Assembly: GCA_016744065.1 (NCBI GenBank)
Contig: JADGFA010000001.1
Coordinates: 1-64,000 of the forward strand
Direction: 5' to 3'
From: Gammaproteobacteria bacterium
GTDB lineage: Bacteria > Pseudomonadota > Gammaproteobacteria > SZUA-229
DNA: 64,000 nt
This document shows, piece after piece, positions 43,650 to 53,565 of this stretch (its first letter is position 1; every line of letters begins with the position of its first letter). Both the position numbers and the translations under genes were made by a program. The notes under the pieces were generated by a model. It ran no database searches and was not told where the DNA came from. It saw nothing but the letters and a program-made list of their open reading frames with translations.

Positions 43650-45395
43650 ATGACAAACTCTAGTGCCGCATCTGATAATAATAATGAAATTGGAAATAAT
43701 CCAAAACTTGAAAGAACGCCTGTTGTATTAATTGCCGATGATGATCCGTCCATTCGTTTAGTGCTCAGGCATACAATGGAACAAAGTGGTTATCATGTTA
43801 TAGAGGTTGCAAATGGCCTTGAAGCTGTTCAGGCGACAATTAAGCAAATCCCTGATTTAATTTTAATGGATGCGGTCATGCCTGAGATGGATGGCTTTCG
43901 TGCAACTGAAGAAATTAAAAAAATTACCGAATGTCATGATACGCCCATTTTAATGGCTACATCTCTGGATGATGACAGATCAATCGCCAGGGCTTTTGAT
44001 GTTGGTGCGTGTGACTATATTACCAAGCCGTTCAACTGGTCTGTTTTAAAACACAGAACAAGTCGTATGTTATTTGCGGCCGATGCAGAGCGTAAAATTC
44101 GTCACCTTGCTTACCATGATGTATTAACAGGTTTGCCTAATCGTGCGTTATTTATGGATCGTATTGACCAGGCGATTTCCAGAGCTAAACGAGAAAATAG
44201 TCAGTTCGCTTTATTGTTTCTAGATATTGATCACTTTAAAGTAATCAATGATTCTATGGGGCATGCAGCGGGTGATGAACTGTTAAATATTGTCTCCACA
44301 CGTTTAATTGGTGTGTTACGTAAAACAGATACGGTTGCAAGATTAGGAGGAGATGAATTTACCATTGTTATAGAAGGGCTGAATGAAGCAGAGGCTGTTG
44401 TATCAGTGGTAAAAAATATACTTGCTACATTAGATTCACCCATTAGTGTTAATGAAAAAGAAGTACATATTGGCGGTAGTATTGGTATTGCTATGTACCC
44501 TCAGGACGGTGAAAGTTTTGGCACTTTATTAAAAAATTCAGATATAGCGATGTATCGAGCTAAAGAGTTAGGTAGAAAAACATTTCAGTTTTATGCTCAT
44601 GAAATGAGCCAGAAGGCGATGCAGCGATTAGATCTGGAGAGTCAGATTCGCAGTGCCCTGAAAAGTGAAGAGTTTATTGTGTATTACCAGCCTAAAGTGG
44701 ATCTGGTGTCAGGAGAATGCAGGGGAATGGAGGCATTAGTTCGTTGGCAGCACCCTGAAAAAGGGCTTATTACACCGGATAAGTTTATTCCGCTTGCTGA
44801 AGAGACGGGTTTAATTATTCAGTTAGACGAATGGGTAATACGTACCGCATGCCAGCAATTTAAAGAATGGAGAGCGGCTGGGTATCAGATTAATAATTTG
44901 TCAGTTAATTTATCGGCGAGGCATTTTAAAGAAGGTGGTCTATTAAATCATTGTAAAGATATTATAGATGATATAAAAATTTCACCAGAGAGCATTGAAA
45001 TAGAATTAACAGAAAGTGCGTTGGTTGATAATTATGTAAGAGCAAAAGAAATATTGACTGAAATTCATCAGATGGGTATACGGATAGCTTTAGATGATTT
45101 TGGAACAGGGTATGCGTCTATGTCATATCTTAAGGAGTTCCCGTTTGATACAGTTAAACTTGATCGCTCATTTATTCAGGGCTTACCTGACAATATTGAA
45201 GATGCTGCTATTGTAAAAGCTATGATCCAGCTGGCTGAAGCTCTTAATTTAAATATGGTCGCGGAAGGTGTAGAAACTGAACAGCAAAAAGTTTTTCTTC
45301 TTGATAATGGATGTGTCTATGGTCAAGGTTATCTTTGGTCAAAGCCAGTTTCAGCAGATGAATTTGAAAGTGTTTTTTTAGAAAAAAACACTTAA
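43650..45395 (+). CDS. Response regulator with GGDEF and EAL domains
   Basis: Third c-di-GMP response regulator of the window, 581 residues, without a PAS domain. The receiver domain has ADDDPS at 29-34 and phospho-acceptor Asp74 in LILMDAVMPEMDG. The GGDEF domain is intact: LGGDEF with the RxxD site RKTD before it. The EAL domain is intact (GMEALVRWQHPEKG, DDFGTGYASMSYLKEFPFD). Net activity cannot be predicted. No histidine kinase is adjacent. The start has no obvious ribosome site, but the receiver domain needs this N-terminus. Confidence 0.93.
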   Translation: MTNSSAASDNNNEIGNNPKLERTPVVLIADDDPSIRLVLRHTMEQSGYHVIEVANGLEAVQATIKQIPDLILMDAVMPEMDGFRATEEIKKITECHDTPILMATSLDDDRSIARAFDVGACDYITKPFNWSVLKHRTSRMLFAADAERKIRHLAYHDVLTGLPNRALFMDRIDQAISRAKRENSQFALLFLDIDHFKVINDSMGHAAGDELLNIVSTRLIGVLRKTDTVARLGGDEFTIVIEGLNEAEAVVSVVKNILATLDSPISVNEKEVHIGGSIGIAMYPQDGESFGTLLKNSDIAMYRAKELGRKTFQFYAHEMSQKAMQRLDLESQIRSALKSEEFIVYYQPKVDLVSGECRGMEALVRWQHPEKGLITPDKFIPLAEETGLIIQLDEWVIRTACQQFKEWRAAGYQINNLSVNLSARHFKEGGLLNHCKDIIDDIKISPESIEIELTESALVDNYVRAKEILTEIHQMGIRIALDDFGTGYASMSYLKEFPFDTVKLDRSFIQGLPDNIEDAAIVKAMIQLAEALNLNMVAEGVETEQQKVFLLDNGCVYGQGYLWSKPVSADEFESVFLEKNT

Positions 45396-45460
45396 TAACT
45401 TATTTTTTATATCAGCGTGATATGTGATGAGAAAGATATGTATATATTTTTCTTATTTCT

Positions 45461-45498
45461 ATGACATCATAACCGTGTTTAAACGTTTATGATGTCAT
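45461..45498. terminator. Hairpin at the 3' ends of two convergent genes
   Basis: ATGACATCATAA (45461-45472) pairs with TTATGATGTCAT (45487-45498), and a shorter inner match extends it. The right arm includes the stop codon of the minus-strand gene. No strong T-run follows, so it may act more as an RNA-end stabiliser than a classic terminator for both convergent transcripts. Confidence 0.5.
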
Positions 45499-46374
45499 TC
45501 GTTTGATTATCTTTTTTCGCTTCTGAATGAATTCATATATTGCTACTGCAATAATAATAATGGCAGAAAATAATATTACTGAAACTATTATTATATATTT
45601 TCTATCATATGATTTTTCTGGTTCTTTTGGTTTTTTATGAGTTTTGACTTTTTTAGCTTGAGGTTTGTTGGCTGGTTTTTCAGTCTTAATACCTTTGAGT
45701 GTTTCGGATTCTATTTTTTTTGTTAAGCTGTTATATATGGACATATCCATGCCGCTGTTTTTTAATTCGGCTTGCATTTTTTTATAAGCAGCAAGTGCTT
45801 CATCTTTTCGTCCTGCTTTCTTTAGCTGATCAATATTACTCCAGTGTAAATACCAGTAGTAGCTGTCGCTTTCACCATTTCCGCCCAGGGCAATTTCATT
45901 TTTAGTGGCTTCAATTTTCATGTCTTCAGGTAAGCCATGCTTCATTGTACTAAATATAGGCGCAGTTAACTGATTTTTTGGCGTGTTTCCTAGTTCAATT
46001 GCTTTTTTATAAGCATTGTTTTTGCTGTTTACGTGGCTGTTTGCCAGCGGTAAGTTATTGTTATCAACATAATATGAAGCAATGTTTCTGTGATTTAGTC
46101 CCTTAATAAACCAGTAAACAGCGTTGTCTGAATGCTTTTTTTCCTGATTATTTAGTTGCGTTTCAATATTTAAAAGTTCTATTCTTTGTTGTGGTAATGG
46201 TAGAGGAATATCTTCACTATAATACTCAGTAATACGGTTGGCCAGTGATTCACTTATGAGTGGTTCTGTCTGGAAGTGTTCATAAAAATTAGCATTAGCC
46301 GAGCACAGAGAAAAGGGTGTTAGTATTAAAAATAATAAACTAATAGTTTGCATGCGTGGTTTAATATTTAACAT
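45487..46374 (-). CDS. Exported TPR-like protein with a C-terminal membrane anchor
   Basis: About 295 residues with an N-terminal signal-like segment (MQTISLLFLILTPFSLCSA). The middle is helical and TPR-like (YWFIKGLNHRNIASYY, KAGRKDEALAAYKKMQAEL). It is followed by a Lys-rich linker (KKVKTHKKPKEPEK), one span (YIIIVSVILFSAIIIIAVAIY) and a basic tail. The anchor orientation puts the body in the periplasm. The start is uncertain: 46374 or 46353. It overlaps the end of the M15-like gene, so the pair is coupled. No family is recognised. Confidence 0.65.
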   Translation of the reverse strand: MLNIKPRMQTISLLFLILTPFSLCSANANFYEHFQTEPLISESLANRITEYYSEDIPLPLPQQRIELLNIETQLNNQEKKHSDNAVYWFIKGLNHRNIASYYVDNNNLPLANSHVNSKNNAYKKAIELGNTPKNQLTAPIFSTMKHGLPEDMKIEATKNEIALGGNGESDSYYWYLHWSNIDQLKKAGRKDEALAAYKKMQAELKNSGMDMSIYNSLTKKIESETLKGIKTEKPANKPQAKKVKTHKKPKEPEKSYDRKYIIIVSVILFSAIIIIAVAIYEFIQKRKKIIKRMTS

Positions 46375-47602
46375 TTGCATGTAAGTGATCTGCCTTATCA
46401 AATGCATCAGGGATTCCATTTTGAGGCTCTATATCCTGTTTAAATTCTTTTGTTGTCATGGGTCTGCCATTGGTTTCAAGTTGCCAGTAAGCCTTTATTT
46501 CAGATTTATTGCTTTCCAGAGCATTCCATAATATCCAGTAGCCAATAGCTGATTTTCGCGAGTTGGAAGGTGCCATTATGATTAAATCGATAGCGCCTCC
46601 ACGCTGATGTATTCCATTGACGGCATTGCTATACCATTCATTACGTTCAGGGTTGCGCCAGCCACTGGTTACCCATAGTTTGCTTTCGGGTATTTCCAGC
46701 TTATTCATTTTTAAGTCATGGAATGAATTTGTGTTTTTTAATTTTTTTAAGTTATTAGAGTAAATATTGTTTATTTTTCTGGCGAGTTCTAGCATTCCAT
46801 CATTAATAATTAATTTATACTGGCTTTCGGTTAAAGGGTTACCGGCTAGTTTTTTTGGTTTGTTCGGTATATTTGTTATTTCTTCTCTTTTGGGTATAGG
46901 TATATGGCCGTTTTTTCCACGGCCATAACGTTTTATATTGTAATGATTGATATATTCCTGTCGAATCATGTCAATACGATCCATGCTTAAATTCGTTTTA
47001 TGTGTGGAGATGATTTCGTTATTCTCAGTGATTGTTACTGTGACATCGTATGAAAATTTTGGGTTATATTTTTTTTCATCAATATTACGGGTTCCCCCTC
47101 CGTATTTTCGTCTGCTGCCCTGTGATCCTTTGCCTTTTTTATATATTGAGGGTTGATGCGAAAATGGTGCAGGTCTGAAAATAAGTTGTTGCCTATTTTG
47201 TATATCTTTTTTAAGGGGTGAGGAGTTCCATAGGTATCCCGAGCTTAACATACGGCCATGACCCGTGAAATCAGATAGTAATTTAATTGTGCCATGATTT
47301 TTGTCGTTAACTTTAATGCGCCATTGAACAGATTGGTTTTCTTTGGGTTGCTTAATCAGCTTGATAACAAAAGGGGTTTGTTGGCCAATGGTGTTTTGTT
47401 TGCTGGAGTGCTTTATCCCCTGTGTCAGTAAATGGCCTTTCTTAATAATAATGAATGATTGAATTGCATTACTTTCTGGATTGGCGGAGCTAATAACAGA
47501 TAAATGTTGAGAAGAAACTTCTGCCAGAACTATCTGGTTGCAGGGCAATGCGCTAAGTAGAGTTACAAATAAGAATATTCGTTTGATATGTGCGCCCCGC
47601 AT
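46361..47602 (-). CDS. Exported protein with an M15-type (D-Ala-D-Ala) peptidase-like C-terminal domain
   Basis: A 413-residue protein with a signal peptide (FLFVTLLSALPCNQIVLA). The N-terminal 250 residues have no recognised domain and include a Gly/Lys/Arg-rich stretch near 150-175. The C-terminal part carries VTSGWRNPERN, then GIHQRGGAIDL with His332 and Asp339, and DHLHANVKY with His406/His408. The H-x6-D spacing and the final HxH match the zinc site of peptidase family M15 (the VanX/Hedgehog fold). A peptidoglycan substrate is the natural guess, but catalysis is unproven. GAAGGA touches the ATG very closely. It overlaps the TPR-like gene downstream. Confidence 0.72.
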   Translation of the reverse strand: MRGAHIKRIFLFVTLLSALPCNQIVLAEVSSQHLSVISSANPESNAIQSFIIIKKGHLLTQGIKHSSKQNTIGQQTPFVIKLIKQPKENQSVQWRIKVNDKNHGTIKLLSDFTGHGRMLSSGYLWNSSPLKKDIQNRQQLIFRPAPFSHQPSIYKKGKGSQGSRRKYGGGTRNIDEKKYNPKFSYDVTVTITENNEIISTHKTNLSMDRIDMIRQEYINHYNIKRYGRGKNGHIPIPKREEITNIPNKPKKLAGNPLTESQYKLIINDGMLELARKINNIYSNNLKKLKNTNSFHDLKMNKLEIPESKLWVTSGWRNPERNEWYSNAVNGIHQRGGAIDLIIMAPSNSRKSAIGYWILWNALESNKSEIKAYWQLETNGRPMTTKEFKQDIEPQNGIPDAFDKADHLHANVKY

Positions 47603-47682
47603 TCCTTCTCTCTGTTAAGGTTATTGCATGAGGTATAGTTCAGTAATGTCAGTTTTTCAAGTTTTCTGTAAGGATAGGTCTA

Positions 47683-48114
47683 TTAATGTGAAACAATACA
47701 GGGTTTTGGAGAGGATTTTACCAGATCACACTCCAGGTAGATTGAGCCAGTTACGTTGCCTGAACCATAACGATTATTTGAATATAATGTATATATCTGA
47801 TTATTGTAATTCGCACAGATTACCCATTCATCAAGTTTATAATTAACAAAAGGTGTGTAAGTGTATTCTTCTATGATTGCTTTTAAATTGAATTTCCCCT
47901 GGGGGTTGGTTAAAGTGGAATCTCGGGACTGGCGGCAAGATTTATCTCCTGAGGTAAGGCTTAACATTATTTTGGTGTTAGCAACAGGTTTGCCATTGAA
48001 TTGTAATATTCCGTTAAAGTGTGGGCTTATGCTTCGGTTCTGTGATGAAATACTACATCCAGTTAATATAAAAATGAATGAAAGGTAAAGTATAAAAAAT
48101 ATTCTAGTTAACAT
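47683..48114 (-). CDS. Lipoprotein with a carboxypeptidase-regulatory-like domain
   Basis: A 143-residue protein with a lipobox FILTGC near residues 15-20, so it is lipid-anchored. The mature part resembles carboxypeptidase-regulatory-like/transthyretin-type beta domains: GILQFNGKPVANTKIMLSL with TNPQGKFNLKAI. Such domains often sit in envelope proteins and may be binding modules. It lies 30 bases downstream of the DUF3570 gene and 80 bases upstream of the M15-like gene, all on the same strand. Function is unknown. Confidence 0.7.
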   Translation of the reverse strand: MLTRIFFILYLSFIFILTGCSISSQNRSISPHFNGILQFNGKPVANTKIMLSLTSGDKSCRQSRDSTLTNPQGKFNLKAIIEEYTYTPFVNYKLDEWVICANYNNQIYTLYSNNRYGSGNVTGSIYLECDLVKSSPKPCIVSH

Positions 48115-48144
48115 ATTGTTTTCTTTTTTATAGTGTTTATAAAG

Positions 48145-49335
48145 TTACCAGTTATATGAATAGTTCCAGGTTAAAATCAGTGTTCGTAAGGTAGGGAACA
48201 GGTCCTGTTCCTTTTGTAAACCAATTGCCGTGTCCGGGTGGCTGTCACCTATTTGGGTATAGTACTCTATGCCAATGCTTTGTTCACTGTTTTCCTGATA
48301 TGATTTTCCGTATTTAAAGCCAACGGTATATGCATTAAATTTAGCTAATCTAAAGTCAGAGCTAGCATAATCAGGTATTGGTATACTCTTATTTAAGCTA
48401 TGTTGATAAAAATTTGCAGCAGTTTGATGGTAAAACCTTAGATGTGGCTGAAAATAATAACGATATGATAAATCGAGGACGTCGCCTTTTATATATAGCT
48501 TATATGCAGAGTAAATATTCTGAATATAGCGTTGATCAGGTCTGTTTTCATATACATAATCAAGTGTTGAGCCGAGTTGAAGGTTGTTCTGGTCATCAAT
48601 TATACTCAATAATTTATAAGGATCAGAAAGGTAGCCTGAAGCATTTGACCAGGCGTATTTTATTTGCATAAGTGAATTTTTATTAATAATCTGGTTAAGG
48701 CCAAGGTGTACACCTGACTGGCGTCGTGTGGTGCTTGCTTCCCCTCTGGGTTGTAATGTGCCAGGTGGTTGCATTGATGTGAATGGTAATGGTATTCCGC
48801 CTACTGGGTGTACGCGATTATATTCAATGTTTATGCCTGTCAGTAGCGTTGTTGTATGTTGGTTGAAATCCTGTAAAAATTCTACACCAGCTCCCAGGGA
48901 TAAATAGTCGAATTCCATTGAGATGTGGGAGGAGTAGTTTAACTGTAGATTGTCGTTTACTTTTGAGTCATAAGAAAGACTAAAGGCCATACGGGTATCC
49001 ATATGTGTATTATCAGCGGGAAGTTCATTAGCATTAACGCGATAGCTGTTACTGCCGGAGGCCATGGTGAAGCTTTGTGTTACATTGCTTGCGCTTGCCC
49101 CATTCGGTGTTGCTCCAGTAATGACATCAAAGTCAAATTGTAGGGAAATTGCATCACCATCATCAAGTTCTCTTTTCCCATTTACTATTAATTCTATACC
49201 TGTATTTCTATCCTGTTCGATGTAGTTCATTATGCCCAGGTCAACAAACCAGGGTTTGGTGTTTGCAGTGGCTGTTGTGCCTAATAAACAATAGCAGGCT
49301 GATGATAAAGATATTCTTATAGATGATTTAGACAT
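48145..49335 (-). CDS. DUF3570-family outer-membrane beta-barrel protein
   Basis: A 396-residue protein with an N-terminal signal (about residues 1-24, ending near TANTKP). The segment SLQFDFDVITGATPNGASAS is a mark of DUF3570 proteins. The rest is a series of amphipathic strands rich in Tyr and Asn and ends in TWNYSYNW with an aromatic terminal residue, as in outer-membrane barrels. It overlaps the DUF4266 gene by one base (TAATG). In other genomes this pair is often joined by apbE and a thioredoxin-like gene; neither is present here. Function is unknown. Confidence 0.85.
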   Translation of the reverse strand: MSKSSIRISLSSACYCLLGTTATANTKPWFVDLGIMNYIEQDRNTGIELIVNGKRELDDGDAISLQFDFDVITGATPNGASASNVTQSFTMASGSNSYRVNANELPADNTHMDTRMAFSLSYDSKVNDNLQLNYSSHISMEFDYLSLGAGVEFLQDFNQHTTTLLTGINIEYNRVHPVGGIPLPFTSMQPPGTLQPRGEASTTRRQSGVHLGLNQIINKNSLMQIKYAWSNASGYLSDPYKLLSIIDDQNNLQLGSTLDYVYENRPDQRYIQNIYSAYKLYIKGDVLDLSYRYYFQPHLRFYHQTAANFYQHSLNKSIPIPDYASSDFRLAKFNAYTVGFKYGKSYQENSEQSIGIEYYTQIGDSHPDTAIGLQKEQDLFPTLRTLILTWNYSYNW

Positions 49336-49562
49336 TAGTTACACCCACAGCCACCGCCGCTAAACCCCTGGCCGCCACTAGATGCTTCTTTACTATAATA
49401 AAAATGAGAATCCATAGTTGAGATAATTTTGTTTGAATTAAATTGCATTTCTTTTTTTGATAAAATATCACGCTGCCAGGGTTCTATGTTTGTGTTACTG
49501 CATGATATTAAGTTTATAGTTAATAATAAACTGCTTATGACTCGTATCGTTTTTTTATACAT
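49335..49562 (-). CDS. DUF4266-family small lipoprotein
   Basis: A 75-residue protein with a lipoprotein signal (SLLLTINLISC, lipobox Cys at about 21). The mature part follows the DUF4266 pattern: EPWQRDILSKKEMQ, HFYYSKEASSGGQG, and a C-terminal GGGCGCN. The closing Cys-Gly-Cys and the Gly run are very characteristic. It starts the five-gene exported cluster and overlaps the DUF3570 gene. The Cys pair could bind a metal or take part in thiol chemistry, which is inference. Confidence 0.85.
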   Translation of the reverse strand: MYKKTIRVISSLLLTINLISCSNTNIEPWQRDILSKKEMQFNSNKIISTMDSHFYYSKEASSGGQGFSGGGCGCN

Positions 49563-49717
49563 GTTTTTTTAGGTTTATTTTTGTTTTTATATAATAAGAT
49601 TTTTAGTTAAATGAAATCGAGTTAAGTTGTACTGATTTTATGCGTAGTTACTAGCGTCTACTATTTTACTAAATAATACACATATGTAATATTTAGTAAA
49701 AAATATTAATAATTCTC

Positions 49718-50998
49718 TTAGCTGGGGCGGATCCTAAAGCTCATGTAACCCCAGATAAATGTCAGTATACCAATAATTGAACCGTAAAGATCATAATATC
49801 GATAAGAAAATTTTCGGGTTTTTGTTAGTTGTTCTTCAGCAACACCAAAAGCAGGTAGCGTTTTTCGTGGAATCCAGCCACTTTCGTTATTATTTAATTT
49901 AACCTGATCCCAGCGCAACCCATTTTTTATGACAGATTTTTTATAAATAAAAATTTCACCTGCAGGTAGAATACTTATTATTCTTGATTTCTTACCGGGC
50001 TCTTCATTAAGTTGGGTCTGGTTTTTAAGTACTTCAACAAATAAGTTACTGGATTGGTAAAGTGGTTCATGCCAGCGTTTTTTAAAGGGGACGTCGGTGT
50101 AATGGTTAAAGCTGGCAAAAAGCAAAAGTGCTAACCCGGAACCAAATAGGCCACTTAATATTCTGAGCATGGTTCTTGAAATAAAGTCAATGCGTAACAT
50201 GTAATATGCGAAACCAGCCAGGGCGAGTGTTTGTATAAGAAGTATAATTGGGTAGTCAGAAGGAATATTGCTGGTTTCCTGAAACCAGCTAAAAGACAGC
50301 CCTGAGTCTGCTAGTAAATAACGCAGATAGTATTGATAGATAAAAAATAGAGCTAACAGTGTTGTTATTACATAGGTAATAAGTTCTAGCTTCTGGCTTT
50401 TTAATAAAGGCATTATAGAGTCGGCCTTTATATTTGAAATCAGGTTTTTATGCTCCTGCCAGTTGCAGCTATATAATGAAATGCCTTTACGTTTGCCGAT
50501 TAAATTTAATTCATCTCTTTTTTCAAATTGAAAGTCTTCTGAATCAGTGTGGGCACAGGTTGAGTGTGTAACGAGTATTTGATTAGCTTCAGCGCTATTT
50601 TCAACTTTGGCGGCAACATTTACTACATCACCAAAAACATCATCATATTCAACAATGCCTTTTCCCGTGTGAATGCCAATACGGGTGCGTAGGCTAAAGT
50701 ATTTATCTCGAATGCGTTCGGCAGCCAGTTGTTGTTGAATAGCGATACCGGCTTTCACTGCATTTCCAGGTTTGTTAAATGATGCCATTATTGCATCACC
50801 CAGTGTTTTAATTATTTTTCCATTGAATTTACGTATAATGGGAAACAGTAGCCGGTTATGACGGTCCAGTAACATGCGTGCATCTACATCGCCACGGCGC
50901 TCCCAATGGCGTGTGGAGTGTTCTATGTCTGTAAATAATATAGTTACCTGTTTTCGGGATTTTTTGATAACTTCGATGGTGCTTTTATCTGTTAACAT
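49718..50998 (-). CDS. Class III adenylate/guanylate cyclase-type protein with membrane spans and an SH3-like tail
   Basis: A 426-residue protein. The N-terminal cyclase domain (about 15-185) has the metal-binding Asp24 in LFTDIEHST and Asp68 in TLGDAIMASF. The transition-state pair usually reads N-x-A-x-R; here VNVAAKVEN puts Lys in place of Arg, which may lower or change activity. Four or so membrane spans follow (about 205-320, then near the end). Between the last spans an SH3b-like stretch, ILPAGEIFIYKKSVIKNGLRWDQVKL...GWIPRKTLPAF, is seen. It diverges from a small lipoprotein gene only 39 bases away. Confidence 0.83.
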   Translation of the reverse strand: MLTDKSTIEVIKKSRKQVTILFTDIEHSTRHWERRGDVDARMLLDRHNRLLFPIIRKFNGKIIKTLGDAIMASFNKPGNAVKAGIAIQQQLAAERIRDKYFSLRTRIGIHTGKGIVEYDDVFGDVVNVAAKVENSAEANQILVTHSTCAHTDSEDFQFEKRDELNLIGKRKGISLYSCNWQEHKNLISNIKADSIMPLLKSQKLELITYVITTLLALFFIYQYYLRYLLADSGLSFSWFQETSNIPSDYPIILLIQTLALAGFAYYMLRIDFISRTMLRILSGLFGSGLALLLFASFNHYTDVPFKKRWHEPLYQSSNLFVEVLKNQTQLNEEPGKKSRIISILPAGEIFIYKKSVIKNGLRWDQVKLNNNESGWIPRKTLPAFGVAEEQLTKTRKFSYRYYDLYGSIIGILTFIWGYMSFRIRPS

Positions 50999-51037
50999 TG
51001 TGTTTATTAAAATCTCAAGCTTGTAAGGGGAATGGCA

Positions 51038-51283
51038 ATGCTGCGCATAGAAAATTTATTATTATTATTTTTACTGCTTGTACTCAGCGCTTGTTCAACA
51101 ACAGCCAAAGGTCCGATAACTAATAAAGAATATAGGGTGCAAATGGGCGGCTGGCAAGATATGAATGAATATAATCAGGCGCGTGATCAGGCAGTGCGCA
51201 ATAAAACGCGTACTGGAAATGCTGCTGCTGACTGTAGCGTGCCTGATTGTCCCAATATGAAGGGTGAAAAGAAGCCTGAATAA
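51038..51283 (+). CDS. Small lipoprotein of unknown function
   Basis: About 81 residues. The signal peptide MLRIENLLLLFLLLVLSAC ends in a clear lipobox LSAC. The mature part is polar, with MGGWQDMNEYNQARDQ and two Cys in DCSVPDCPNMKG near the end. The ATG at 51038 is preferred because AAGGGG is at a good distance; an ATG at 51032 is too close to it. Its promoter must overlap that of the divergent cyclase gene. No family is recognised. Confidence 0.65.
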   Translation: MLRIENLLLLFLLLVLSACSTTAKGPITNKEYRVQMGGWQDMNEYNQARDQAVRNKTRTGNAAADCSVPDCPNMKGEKKPE

Positions 51284-51397
51284 AACAGGTGTGATACAGA
51301 GGTCAGGTATAGGAAAGGTTTGCTAATAATGTATCTCTAGTGCCCTTACCACCCCTGTATCAGGTTGTTTATCGAACCAGTTAAATTGGGGTTATAT

Positions 51398-53362
51398 CTA
51401 CGTTTTACCCTGTAACTGTAAAAGAATATCTTCATTTTCCAGTGTAGATGTATCAGATGTAATTTCCTCGCCCCGTGCAATATTGCGTAATAAGCGGCGC
51501 ATAATTTTTCCTGAGCGTGTTTTAGGTAAATTATCAGAAAAACGAATCTGATCTGGCTTGGCAATAGCACCAATCTGTTCACCGACCCAGGCACGTAATT
51601 CCTGAGTGAGTTCATCGTTAATGCCGCCATCTGGGCGTTCGCCACGTAGTACCACATAGGCAAATATTGCTTCGCCTTTAATCTCGTGTGGGTAGCCTAC
51701 AACAGCGGCTTCAGCAACATCTTTGTGAGAGACCAGAGCTGATTCGATTTCCATGGTGCCAAGACGATGTCCGGAAACATTCAGTACATCATCAATACGC
51801 CCCATTATCCAGAAGTAGCCATCGCTATCTCTACGGGCTGAATCACCAGCAAGATAGTATTTGCCATCAAAGTTAGGCCAGTAAGTGTCTATATAGCGTT
51901 GATCATCCTCCCAGATAGTACGTAACTGTGAAGGGAATGGTTTTTTTATGACCAGAAATCCTCCCTTATTTGCCTGGGTAATGCTATTACCGTCATCGTC
52001 AACTACATCTGCATCAATACCGGGCAGGGGAAGGGTGCAGGAGCCGGGTTTGGTTGCGACCACACCCGGTAGTGGCGCGATCATATTGGCCCCTGTTTCT
52101 GTTTGCCACCAGGTGTCTACAATTGGGCAGTGTTCCTTGCCAATAACTTTGTGATACCAGATCCAGGCTTCCGGGTTAATCGGCTCACCTACAGTGCCCA
52201 GGAGGCGAATAGAGGACAGATCGTACTGATTGGGGAATTCATCGCCCTGTTTCATTAATGCACGAATAGCTGTTGGTGCGGTATAGAAGATGCTGACTTT
52301 ATGGGTTTCAACAACCTTCCAGAAACGGCCTGCATCTGGCACAGTGGGTGAGCCTTCATATATGACAATTGTGCCGCCTGCAGCCAGTGGGCCATATGCC
52401 ACATAGGTATGGCCGGTAATCCAGCCTACATCTGCGGTACACCAGAATATGTCATTATCTTTTAAATCAAATACCCATTTATTGGTGAGAATAGCGCCCA
52501 ATAGATAACCTGCGCTGGCATGTTGAATGCCTTTAGGTTTGCCAGTTGAGCCCGATGTGTAAAGTAGAAACAGGGGGTGTTCAGAGTGGACCCATTCAGG
52601 TTCGCATTCCGTACTCTTTCCGGCGATGGCATCATGCCACCAGATATCCCGGTCAGATTGCATATTAATATCATGTTTTGTGCGTTGATAAACAATAAGT
52701 GATTCAATGCTTGGGCAGCCCCCGGCCATTGCTTTGTCGGCAGCGGCTTTGAGCTCAACTATTTTGCCGCCACGGGTACCGCCATCCGCAGTAATGAGCA
52801 TTTTTGCACCAGCATCATTAATGCGGTCGCGCAATGATTCGGCAGAAAAACCACCAAATACAACGGAATGAATGGCACCAATACGGGCGCAGGCCTGCAT
52901 TGCAATAACGGCTTCCGGGGTCATGGGCATATAAATAACAACCCGATCTCCAGATTTAATGCCCTGTGCCTTTAAGGCATTAGCGAACTGATTGACCTCA
53001 TTGCTTAATTGCTGGTAGGTGATATGGCGTGTATCGCCCTTTTCACCTTCAAAAATAATAGCGGTTTTATCTGCTTTATCTGTAAGGTGGCGATCAATGC
53101 AGTTGTAGGTGACATTAAGCTTGCCATCAGCAAACCATTTAAAGTGAGGGGCATTGCTGCTATCCAGTGTTTCGCTAAATGGCGTTTGCCAACTTAGCAT
53201 CGAACGTGCCTGATCAGCCCAGAAGCCCTCATAGTCGTCCTCAGCAGCCTTATACAGGGCATCAAATTCAGCCTGTTTAATAACCGCATTTGCAGTGAAT
53301 TCTTTTGATGGTGGGAACTGGCGTTCTTCTATTAGAACGGATTCAATATTGTTATCAGACAT
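51398..53362 (-). CDS. acs: Acetyl-CoA synthetase
   Basis: Activates acetate to acetyl-CoA through acetyl-adenylate. The 654-residue length is standard. The AMP-binding motif [51 protein letters not shown] and [14 protein letters not shown] are present; the Lys in the last motif is the catalytic and acetylation-regulated residue. It is a single gene with 784 bases free of genes upstream, where its promoter must lie. Confidence 0.98.
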   Translation of the reverse strand: MSDNNIESVLIEERQFPPSKEFTANAVIKQAEFDALYKAAEDDYEGFWADQARSMLSWQTPFSETLDSSNAPHFKWFADGKLNVTYNCIDRHLTDKADKTAIIFEGEKGDTRHITYQQLSNEVNQFANALKAQGIKSGDRVVIYMPMTPEAVIAMQACARIGAIHSVVFGGFSAESLRDRINDAGAKMLITADGGTRGGKIVELKAAADKAMAGGCPSIESLIVYQRTKHDINMQSDRDIWWHDAIAGKSTECEPEWVHSEHPLFLLYTSGSTGKPKGIQHASAGYLLGAILTNKWVFDLKDNDIFWCTADVGWITGHTYVAYGPLAAGGTIVIYEGSPTVPDAGRFWKVVETHKVSIFYTAPTAIRALMKQGDEFPNQYDLSSIRLLGTVGEPINPEAWIWYHKVIGKEHCPIVDTWWQTETGANMIAPLPGVVATKPGSCTLPLPGIDADVVDDDGNSITQANKGGFLVIKKPFPSQLRTIWEDDQRYIDTYWPNFDGKYYLAGDSARRDSDGYFWIMGRIDDVLNVSGHRLGTMEIESALVSHKDVAEAAVVGYPHEIKGEAIFAYVVLRGERPDGGINDELTQELRAWVGEQIGAIAKPDQIRFSDNLPKTRSGKIMRRLLRNIARGEEITSDTSTLENEDILLQLQGKT

Positions 53363-53565
53363 GCTTGCTCCATTTTCATTTTATGCTTCTATTTTATATA
53401 GAAAGGATACCTCAGACAAATCTACAAATGAAGGTGTAGTTCAGCTTCATTTTTTCATAAAGAGCCTCAGGGCTTAATAGCGCTTATTTTAGGTTATTTA
53501 AATACATAAGTAGTTTGGGTTAAGCAGCGCGGCTTCATTGTGTCTGATTGATATTGAAGCTGTTA

